Assembly: GCF_008369295.1 (NCBI RefSeq)
Contig: NZ_VOBG01000009.1
Coordinates: 124,001 to 188,000, forward strand
From: Pseudomonas sp. ANT_H4
GTDB lineage: Bacteria > Pseudomonadota > Gammaproteobacteria > Pseudomonadales > Pseudomonadaceae
Length of the DNA: 64,000 nucleotides
Reading direction: 5' to 3'
Program-made: the position numbers and the translations under genes
Notes under the pieces: model-generated
The model's input: the letters and a program-made list of their open reading frames with translations, nothing else
Databases searched by the model: none
Told to the model about the DNA's origin: nothing
Shown here: positions 26,359-33,056 of the stretch, in pieces
Layout of the letters: each line of letters opens with the position of its first letter
Numbering within the stretch: the stretch's first letter is position 1

Positions 26359-28059
26359 ATGGGTCATTTCGAATCACAGCTTCCATCCGCGTCAAAACTG
26401 TCAATGCGCCATCTGTACTTGTACACCCACATGCTAATCGCGGAGGCGAATAGGGCTGGGCGAAAAGTACGCATCGTTTGGGCCCACATCAGCACAGCTT
26501 CAATTGGGCCTGACTCAACCATCCCTGGTGGTTTGGTGATGAAGCTTCCGAAGATGGCTGCATTGGGGTCAGAAGAAGATGTTGTGCTGATCGACGGACT
26601 GATCTCTCACGAGATCATATGCCACGGTCTGCATACGGATTTTTCTGTACCAATGAAACCTGGGATCGCCGGCGATCTGTTCAACATTTTGGAAGATCCA
26701 CGTGGCGAACTTTTAGGTAAGTCCAAATATCCCGGAGCAAACCAGAAGATTCACGCAGCATTACGAATCTTGAAGGCTAAAGGAGTGTTCCGAGGCCCAG
26801 ATCTGGCTCGGGAAAAGCCGCCTTCGATTCTGGCCAGCTGGCTTGTCACCGAGCTACGCAGTGAATTGCTCAAACAAGACTGCCTTTCGGAGTTTGCCAA
26901 AGCTTACAGAGCCCTCGCGGTCGACACCTTCGGGTCGGACCTTGTTGGTCAGGTAAAGCAGATCGCACTGGATGGTTGTCACGCGACAGATTCACAGGGA
27001 GCCTGTGATGCCGCAGACCGAATTGTCGCTTTGCTGAAACTGGCAAAAGACAATGCAACGGATAAACCCAAGTCCAGCCCCAACGACAGCGGCAACGGAG
27101 AGGCGCAACGTTCCCAGGACAATCTGAGCAGCAAGATCGATCAGATCCTGAACGCATCGTCGAATGATTTGGGGCCATTCGGTAAGGGCCTCGAAGAGAT
27201 CCTCAGCGCAAACAACAATGCACTATCCAAGTCGGGAGGTGGCTATCAACCCGATAACGCGAATGAAATGCAGGAGTTACGCCAATCGAAAACGGGCGGC
27301 TCTATTGAGAACCGCTCACTCCTTAGAGCAGGTGCTCAAAAGACCGCTGCAATGTTGTCCTTGACGTTTGAGGACATGATCGAAACTGTCACCAAAAGCG
27401 AAACTCGACGTACAACCGAAGGCAAACTCAACACTCGTGCATTGTGGCGGTATCCCCTCGGCGAGGAGAAGCTCTTCACCAAAACGACGGAAGGCGAGTC
27501 AATTGACACGTGCTTCTATCTGCTCGGTGATGAAAGTTCCTCAATGGGTAGCAAGCTCGGGCCTGCCCCGGCTAAACCTGCCGATGACAAGCGAATCACC
27601 GCTCATGAGGCTTGCAAGCGCGTCTCCGTAGCAGTAGGGGAAGTGCTGAACAACCTTTCGATTCCGGTGGGTATCGCGACCTACAACAAAGTCGTCAGGG
27701 AGTGGCACGGGTTTGAAGAAAATTGGGCATCCACACTGCAACGGTTTGCTCCAACTCCGGAAAATGGAACCAGCACACACCTGGCGGTGGTTTGGGCTCT
27801 GAAGAAACTGATCGATCGGCCTGAGGCCCGGAAGATCTTGATTGTGGCAACCGATGGTGATCCAGGTAACAGCGACGTACTGAACGCGGCTATTGCAGAA
27901 TCATCCAGTCTTGGCATCGAGGTTCGCTTTGTTCTGATCGGTGACCGATATATGGGCCAGTACGCAAGTGCCGGCTTGAACTATGGAGTAGCTCTCAACG
28001 AAAACGAGCTTGCAAAGGCGGTATTCGAATCACTCAAACGGGCAGTAACCTGGTCATAA
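26359..28059 (+). CDS. CobT-like VWA-domain protein
   Basis: 566 residues. The N-terminal part has a HEIICHG metal-binding-like motif near residue 84. There is an acidic/Asn/Ser-rich middle, and the C-terminal von Willebrand A domain has the MIDAS motif LGDESSSMG (DxSxS, about residue 391), TSTHLAV (Thr) and ATDGDPG (Asp). The arrangement matches CobT-like partners of MoxR/CobS-type AAA+ ATPases, which follow at 28194. The same trio (VWA, AAA+, DUF3150) occurs in SXT/R391 and IncA/C elements; this is recalled, not searched. It is unlikely to make cobalamin. The role is probably ATPase-driven remodelling. The RBS is GGGG, under leader control. Confidence 0.8.
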   Translation: MGHFESQLPSASKLSMRHLYLYTHMLIAEANRAGRKVRIVWAHISTASIGPDSTIPGGLVMKLPKMAALGSEEDVVLIDGLISHEIICHGLHTDFSVPMKPGIAGDLFNILEDPRGELLGKSKYPGANQKIHAALRILKAKGVFRGPDLAREKPPSILASWLVTELRSELLKQDCLSEFAKAYRALAVDTFGSDLVGQVKQIALDGCHATDSQGACDAADRIVALLKLAKDNATDKPKSSPNDSGNGEAQRSQDNLSSKIDQILNASSNDLGPFGKGLEEILSANNNALSKSGGGYQPDNANEMQELRQSKTGGSIENRSLLRAGAQKTAAMLSLTFEDMIETVTKSETRRTTEGKLNTRALWRYPLGEEKLFTKTTEGESIDTCFYLLGDESSSMGSKLGPAPAKPADDKRITAHEACKRVSVAVGEVLNNLSIPVGIATYNKVVREWHGFEENWASTLQRFAPTPENGTSTHLAVVWALKKLIDRPEARKILIVATDGDPGNSDVLNAAIAESSSLGIEVRFVLIGDRYMGQYASAGLNYGVALNENELAKAVFESLKRAVTWS

Positions 28060-28070
28060 ACCAACCCACA

Positions 28071-28105
28071 CACCGAGCTCTTCACGGAGCTCGGTGTTTT
28101 TTTTG
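28071..28105 (+). terminator. Terminator after the VWA gene
   Basis: CACCGAGCTC-ttcacg-GAGCTCGGTG followed by T8. It makes the next gene dependent on its own promoter or on readthrough. Confidence 0.92.
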
Positions 28106-28139
28106 CAATTATCTCCAATTCATATCCCATGTGACGCAT

Positions 28140-28189
28140 TTCCCTGTACCAGGCCTTCGCAAGAGGCCCCAACCTGTCCAAATGGGGAA
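28140..28189 (+). promoter_or_regulatory. Leader RNA with RBS-complementary arm (AAA+ gene)
   Basis: TTCCCT (28140-28145) pairs with GGGGAA (28184-28189) of the RBS, including one G-U pair. The inner hairpin GGCCTT-CGCA-AGAGGCC spans 28152-28168. Confidence 0.6.
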
Positions 28190-28193
28190 TACC

Positions 28194-29234
28194 ATGGAAA
28201 ACATTGATACCTCCACCCAGCACGAAGTTAAAACTGTGAAAGAGGTTTTTGACACAACGTCGCCGTTCTTTGAACAAATGAAAATCAAAGTCTTCCCTGC
28301 TACCAGCCATACACCGGTAGTAAGGCATTTCAAATTTAAAGAAAGCAGCCTTACTCGCTTGATGCTTTGGGCCGCGGCTGCAAATCTCCCAGCCGGATTT
28401 TTTGGCGCTGAGATGAAACGTAATATGTATACCTATGGCCCCTCCGGATGCGGCAAAACAAGACTGGTCGAAGCTTTCGCTTCTCGAACCGGGCGGCCGA
28501 TGTTTAGAGAGCAATGTTCGAAAGAAACCACCCTGTCGGACCTGTTCGGTAGCTGGAAGCTGTGCGGGAAAGATCAAGGTATGAAATGGGTGTACGGCAA
28601 GGTTTGCCAGTGGGCCAAGACGCCAAACGCGATCCTGCTGTTGGATGAATGGGATCAGGTTCCAGCTGATGTCGCTATGGGCCTTAACGGTGTTCTAGAT
28701 GGTGCTCCAATTCATCTGGATCAGACGGACGAAATCATCAAGATTGCCCCGGGCTGTATGATCATGGCCACTGGTAACACGAATGGTCGAGGGTCAGCTG
28801 GGGGTCAAGGTGGTAGCGCTGCGATCTACAAAGGTACGCAAAAGATGAACTTTGCGAACCAGGACCGCTTCAACGTCATGTTCGAGACTTACCTGACTGA
28901 AGAGGAAGAAATCGATCTGCTCAAGAGCGAGACCAGGGCGAATCCATTGGCCGCAAAAGCCATGGCAAGCCTTGCAGCAAAAATTCGGGCCAATTTTATT
29001 GGTTTGAATGAAGACGCCGGCGCCAATGGTATGGCTTTCCAGTTCACGATCACAACTCGGAACGTACTCAACTGGTCAATGAACTTCAGTCTTCTCACTC
29101 AGATGGGGAAAAGGCCTGAAGATGCTTATGTCGAAGCACTTCGAATGACAGTACTCGACTTCGCGTCGAAGGACGAAGCATCAGCAATTCTCGCAACCTG
29201 GTCGACCATCATGGGCACTACCAGTCAACCATAA
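28194..29234 (+). CDS. MoxR/CobS-like AAA+ ATPase
   Basis: 346 residues from ATG 28194 (GGGG seven bases upstream; an ATG at 28131 would include the leader). Walker A GPSGCGKTRLVEAF (about residues 82-95), Walker B AILLLDEWDQ (about 146-155), sensor 1 MIMATGNTNG and an arginine-finger region near NQDRF fit MoxR/CobS AAA+ proteins. It has a conserved inserted GSAGGQGGSAA loop. The likely partners are the VWA protein upstream and the DUF3150 protein downstream. Each gene has its own terminator and its own leader, so they are separate transcription units under one post-transcriptional scheme. Confidence 0.88.
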   Translation: MENIDTSTQHEVKTVKEVFDTTSPFFEQMKIKVFPATSHTPVVRHFKFKESSLTRLMLWAAAANLPAGFFGAEMKRNMYTYGPSGCGKTRLVEAFASRTGRPMFREQCSKETTLSDLFGSWKLCGKDQGMKWVYGKVCQWAKTPNAILLLDEWDQVPADVAMGLNGVLDGAPIHLDQTDEIIKIAPGCMIMATGNTNGRGSAGGQGGSAAIYKGTQKMNFANQDRFNVMFETYLTEEEEIDLLKSETRANPLAAKAMASLAAKIRANFIGLNEDAGANGMAFQFTITTRNVLNWSMNFSLLTQMGKRPEDAYVEALRMTVLDFASKDEASAILATWSTIMGTTSQP

Positions 29235-29246
29235 TGCTCCATCCCA

Positions 29247-29271
29247 CCCCGGCTTTGCCGGGGTTTTTTTT
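29247..29271 (+). terminator. Terminator after the AAA+ gene
   Basis: CCCCGGC-ttt-GCCGGGG followed by T8. Confidence 0.92.
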
Positions 29272-29300
29272 ACCTGCAAGTTATGGGTAGCTGTGCGCCA

Positions 29301-29354
29301 TCTCCTGTCACTGGGTCTTCGCAAGAGACCTGCATTTCAGTGAAATTCAGGAGA
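29301..29354 (+). promoter_or_regulatory. Leader RNA with RBS-complementary arm (DUF3150 gene)
   Basis: TCTCCTG (29301-29307) is perfectly complementary to CAGGAGA (29348-29354), the RBS. The inner hairpin GGTCTT-CGCA-AGAGACC (29314-29330) matches the AAA+ leader hairpin with a compensating C-G to T-A pair change. Confidence 0.65.
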
Positions 29355-29359
29355 AGCAT

Positions 29360-30487
29360 ATGAGCACAAACCAATCCACCTCCGACGTTAGCGTTCAGAT
29401 CCTTCAGGACGTTGTTCTGTTCGACTACATCATCGGTGGGAGCACCGGCGAGAAGACTGTAGAAGCTGACGACTTCATTCGTGAGGTAGGCAAAACACTA
29501 CCGAGTGGCACATTTGCCTGGGTTAATAAATACCGAGCAGAAGCCAAACGCGAGATCCTGAAAGTGGGGGTCTCTCGGCGAGTCAACAATCGTGTACGTG
29601 GTTATTTTGTACCCACGGCGCACGCCCAAGGGCTGGCCCAGGTACTGAAGCAAATCAGGGACAAATACCTAACAGAGAAAAAGACATTCTTGGCTGAACT
29701 ACCTGCCAAGGTCGAAGAGTGGGCCAAAGCCCCAGAGAACGTCGGGGTATCGAAGCCCGGCGGAAGAACTCGGGCAGAACTGATCCGAATACATGCCCCG
29801 CAGCAAGGGGTTCTTGAAAAAATGTTGACGTTCGACATCTCTGCCATTCGTATCAACGACACCAACTACTTTGGTGAGGATGATGCCTTGCAACAAGAAG
29901 TTAAGGGGCTTGTTGGTCAGGCCGCTTTTGAAATCTCCGAGGATGTACGAAGGTCATGGTCGGGGCCAAAGAAGGGCAACACAACATCCCGCGTTTTGGG
30001 ACTGGTGCGTCGTGTCCAGGACAAGGCTGAAGCCATGAGCGTACTTTCGAGTAAGTTCGGGAATCTAGCCAAGCTGTGCGGTGAGGTTCTGGCCGCAGTC
30101 CCGACGGGACAAAACATCGAAGGTGTCGCCTTCATTCAAGTCTCCAGTTTGTTACAGTTCTGCATGGACCCCGAAAAGATCATTGGTGATCAAGCCACTG
30201 AATTCGATCCGCTCGTTGTCACTGATCCGACCGTCACAACTGAATCTGGGAACTACAACAACGTCTTTTTCGGCGAACCTGAAGCAGCGAATCCGGCGAC
30301 GCCGAATTCAGCACCAAACGCACCCAAACCTGAAACGGGAGTATCCATTGTTCCTCCGCTCCCAACTGATCGCGAGGCACATGCCAACATTTTCTTCGAT
30401 GAAAAGCATGACGCCGTAGCTATCGGACCAGCTACCGCTGTGACTGAACCGGAACACCTGGAAACCGTCCAGCCGTTCATTTTCTAA
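29360..30487 (+). CDS. DUF3150-type protein
   Basis: 375 residues with strong CAGGAGA RBS. The N-terminal 250 residues are mostly helical (VLFDYIIGGST, LPSGTFAWVNKYRAEAKREIL, RRVNNRVRGYFVPTAHA) and look like the DUF3150 family often encoded beside CobS-like ATPases on conjugative elements. The C-terminus is a Pro/Ala/Glu-rich tail with two similar NVFFGE/NIFFDE motifs. The function is unknown; guilt by association suggests an adaptor of the AAA+/VWA pair. Confidence 0.75.
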   Translation: MSTNQSTSDVSVQILQDVVLFDYIIGGSTGEKTVEADDFIREVGKTLPSGTFAWVNKYRAEAKREILKVGVSRRVNNRVRGYFVPTAHAQGLAQVLKQIRDKYLTEKKTFLAELPAKVEEWAKAPENVGVSKPGGRTRAELIRIHAPQQGVLEKMLTFDISAIRINDTNYFGEDDALQQEVKGLVGQAAFEISEDVRRSWSGPKKGNTTSRVLGLVRRVQDKAEAMSVLSSKFGNLAKLCGEVLAAVPTGQNIEGVAFIQVSSLLQFCMDPEKIIGDQATEFDPLVVTDPTVTTESGNYNNVFFGEPEAANPATPNSAPNAPKPETGVSIVPPLPTDREAHANIFFDEKHDAVAIGPATAVTEPEHLETVQPFIF

Positions 30488-30498
30488 CCCACAAAAAA

Positions 30499-30521
30499 GC
30501 CCCGATCATTATGATCGGGGC
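30499..30521 (+). terminator. Bidirectional terminator
   Basis: Perfect stem GCCCCGATCAT/ATGATCGGGGC with one loop base, A-run before it and pyrimidine/T-rich run after, between convergent genes. Confidence 0.9.
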
Positions 30522-30552
30522 TTCTTCTTTTCCGGGTATTCAGCGGCCAACA

Positions 30553-31422
30553 TTACTCAGTTAATTTTTTGCCTGCCACTTCTACCTCGGCTTTTGCCAT
30601 CAGGTAGCGCTTGGATTCGCGCTCATACAAAGAGACAAGGGTAATCCGAACATTAATCGGGGTTTGTTCCCACTCTTCAGAACTCGGTGTATAGCCAGCC
30701 CACTGAGGGTCTTCCTGCATTTTTCTGATCGAAAGCCAAAGCTGCTCGTTTAGATCTTTGGAGTTAAAGAAATCTTCAGCTGTGAAATGCTCGGCGAGTA
30801 AGTAGACCTGGATAAGAGGAAGACCCAAAAACTCAGCGATTTTTTGGAGCTTCTCTTTGCCCAGCGATTTGATCTGGCGGTTACCATTCGCAAGGGAGTT
30901 CCAATAAATCTGAGTAACACCCACGATATCGGCAATGGCGCGATCTTGAAGGCCTCGTTCAATAATGGCCTTTTTGATCATCTTAATTAGACGAGCGCCT
31001 TCGATTTTATTCCGGTCACGTGGCGACGCTTCCTCAGTGGGTGGCAGGCCTAAGTTAACCTGTACCGGTGCCTCACGCTGAGCCTTAGCCTCTGCGGAAG
31101 CTTGCACTGAAATTCTCTGGCGACCTGATTTTGTTCCAGCTTTAGCGGCCGTCGGCGCAACAGTCGCGGCAGGTGCTGGGGAAGAGGCCGGAGGCTTGGT
31201 AGACGCAGTCGACCGCGCTCCAGAGGCTGGCTTCGTAGTTCCAGATGGCGCTTTTTGTGCAGCGGGTTTTGCTTTACTTCCAGCAGCTGGTTTCTTCGCT
31301 GGGGTACGACTCTTGCTCTGCGGCTTCTTCGATTCAGTCGCAGGCGCACCTGCTTTGGTAGCTGAAGCGCGAGACTGCCCTTGCGTAGAGCCACTTGGTT
31401 TCTTGTCGCTAGGTTTTGTCAT
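30553..31422 (-). CDS. HTH regulator with histone-H1-like N-terminal tail
   Basis: 289 residues. Residues 1 to about 112 are low-complexity Lys/Ala/Pro/Ser/Thr (repeated KPA, AAK and SGT-like units), resembling AlgP/histone-H1 tails that bind DNA non-specifically. Residues about 140-205 form an XRE-like helix-turn-helix (DRAIADIVGVTQIYWNSLANG followed by KSLGKEKLQKIAEFL). The C-terminal domain (EDFFNSKDLNEQLWLSIRKM) is of unknown fold. It may be a nucleoid-associated repressor. A perfect 9-bp inverted repeat lies 124 bases upstream. Convergent with the DUF3150 gene. Confidence 0.75.
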   Translation of the reverse strand: MTKPSDKKPSGSTQGQSRASATKAGAPATESKKPQSKSRTPAKKPAAGSKAKPAAQKAPSGTTKPASGARSTASTKPPASSPAPAATVAPTAAKAGTKSGRQRISVQASAEAKAQREAPVQVNLGLPPTEEASPRDRNKIEGARLIKMIKKAIIERGLQDRAIADIVGVTQIYWNSLANGNRQIKSLGKEKLQKIAEFLGLPLIQVYLLAEHFTAEDFFNSKDLNEQLWLSIRKMQEDPQWAGYTPSSEEWEQTPINVRITLVSLYERESKRYLMAKAEVEVAGKKLTE

Positions 31423-31545
31423 GGTTACGGCTCCAGGTTGTTCGCTTGGGGTCGAAGAAGAGGGCGCCCCTTGTAGGTTTAAATAAAGCAGGGAAATGCC
31501 ATTATCTGTGAAATTAATTCTACACAGTTAACAACAAGATTCAAT

Positions 31546-31568
31546 CTCTTGTTCATGTGGAACAAGAG
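31546..31568. promoter_or_regulatory. Perfect inverted repeat in a divergent promoter region
   Basis: CTCTTGTTC-atgtg-GAACAAGAG. The gene-free stretch 31423-31925 holds this dyad, a related half-site (CAAGATTCAATCTCTTG, 31534-31551) and the shared motif at 31866. Nothing else stands out. It is a candidate operator of the HTH gene at 31422. Confidence 0.5.
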
Positions 31569-31865
31569 GATGATCACCCCGTATTCAAGGCCTACATTTG
31601 AATCGCATTCGGCCACACGCGGACAGGATTGGCTTGAATTTTGTGTGCAATCAATGGCTCGAATCCGAGCATAGAGCTGCGTTCACGCCGACAAGTTCCC
31701 CAAGATTTTTCCTTCTCCTACAAACTCGATTGCCGAGGCTTGCTCGCGTCTAGGTAAGGTTCCGAGCCATCAATTAGCAGGCGCGAGCATTCGGATCGAA
31801 AGGGGGGAGGGTACCGGTCAAAAAGGTGCACATGAGCGAGCAGTGCGAAAACCTCACTAGTTGTA

Positions 31866-31889
31866 TTATTGGTACGTGTTGAGTATCCT
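31866..31889 (+). promoter_or_regulatory. Shared promoter/operator motif before the OB-fold gene
   Basis: TTATTGGTACGTGTTGAGTA followed by TCCT, 37 bases upstream of ATG 31926. It is the best match to the consensus TTATTGGTACGYGTTA. Confidence 0.5.
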
Positions 31890-31925
31890 CGATACAAACC
31901 AACTCAAGCAAAAAAGAGGTTCCAC

Positions 31926-32903
31926 ATGCTCCCCCAGGACGCAAAGCGCAATACGGATTCCTATTCGTTTCCAAACGGGATGCTCAACTCAGGCTATATC
32001 GCCGGCGTCCTGCGGAATAACGACCCTGTAAAAGGGATCTGCTACATCCAGCAAACCCGCAGTGAAAACCACATGCTTCCGATTCATTACGACCCCAAAA
32101 AGTCGCCGATCCCCCGCGAAATCAAAGAGTGGGATCTGATCATGGCTTTCGTTCACGCCGACGGCGCAGTTGAGGGTGAAAATCGGATTGCCAAACTCAA
32201 AAGCATTCGCTTTGAGGCCCCGAACTTTATGCACCTGGGTGACCGCTTTCGCGATGACTTCATGAAAAAGTGGAGTTCCGCAGTTCACGCCGCAGCCGTT
32301 GACTCCGGTACCCCGAAATCTGTTACCGAACTTCAGGCGATGCCGGGCAACGAGAACGACGCTCGACTCGACTCGTTCGACTGGAAAGTTATGGATCTGA
32401 ATAAGAACGCCTCGAACCAGATTCGCATCGCCGGCTTCATCCAAGCCAAGTCACTTCAGCGAAATCGCAGGCATCCGGTTGAAGGAACGCCGATCAATGA
32501 TCGACTCGTGGTTCTGATCCGACAGAGCAAGGACTCGGATCAATCGATCCCGGTGCGCTGGTACGGTCGTAATCTTCAACCTCTGGCCGAGAAACTGGTT
32601 CGTGGTATGCCCATCGTTGTCTCTGGCGAATTCCGTATCGACGTAAAGGCACTTTCGCTTCCCGATCCTGATACTCAAATCGCCCCAGTCTCGAAGATCC
32701 CTTTCATCCAAGCGAAAGACATGCCGGCGCCTGTCTCCCAAGATTCCGGGCTTATCAAAATCATCCCTGGCTGGGCGGCAGAACTCTTCAAGAGCCACGG
32801 TAACGGCCAAACCGAGAAACCTGCTGATGAAGATCGAGCAGCATTGTTTGAGACTGCCTTTGTTCCACAAGACGGCGCAGTGGTCCAACAACCAGGCACG
32901 TAA
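31926..32903 (+). CDS. Putative single-stranded-DNA-binding (OB-fold) protein
   Basis: 325 residues from ATG 31926 with GAGG eight bases upstream. Two regions resemble OB-fold strands: residues about 20-75 (NSGYIAGVLRNNDPVKGICY) and residues 165-235 (IRIAGFIQAKSLQRN, LVVLIRQSK, IPVRWYGRNLQPLAEKLVRGMPIVVSGEFRID). The second follows the SSB pattern of base-binding strands followed by V-x-G. It lies upstream of topoisomerase III, so a role in plasmid DNA processing is likely. There is no acidic SSB tail. The family assignment is by pattern only. Confidence 0.55.
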   Translation: MLPQDAKRNTDSYSFPNGMLNSGYIAGVLRNNDPVKGICYIQQTRSENHMLPIHYDPKKSPIPREIKEWDLIMAFVHADGAVEGENRIAKLKSIRFEAPNFMHLGDRFRDDFMKKWSSAVHAAAVDSGTPKSVTELQAMPGNENDARLDSFDWKVMDLNKNASNQIRIAGFIQAKSLQRNRRHPVEGTPINDRLVVLIRQSKDSDQSIPVRWYGRNLQPLAEKLVRGMPIVVSGEFRIDVKALSLPDPDTQIAPVSKIPFIQAKDMPAPVSQDSGLIKIIPGWAAELFKSHGNGQTEKPADEDRAALFETAFVPQDGAVVQQPGT

Positions 32904-32928
32904 GTATTCGGCAGCGCCATACGGAAAA

Positions 32929-32968
32929 AAAAGCCATCGAGGTCCTTGACCGTTGTCGATGGCTTTTT
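32929..32968 (+). terminator. Terminator after the OB-fold gene
   Basis: AAGCCATCGA/TCGATGGCTT with a 15-base loop, A8 before and T5 after. It lies within the 5' extension that an upstream ATG (32946) of the topoisomerase frame would need, which argues for the later start. Confidence 0.85.
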
Positions 32969-33056
32969 CCGTTCTGAAGCGGCGAATACTCACACCAGCA
33001 CCCGACCGCGATCAGCAGTTGGCTTCAACCCTAGAAAACAGAAGGCATGGTCAGCA

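Noticed and set aside
31880..31925. Seventh RBS-complementary leader before the OB-fold gene
   Set aside because: Only CCTC/GAGG (four bases) pairs, and there is no inner hairpin.
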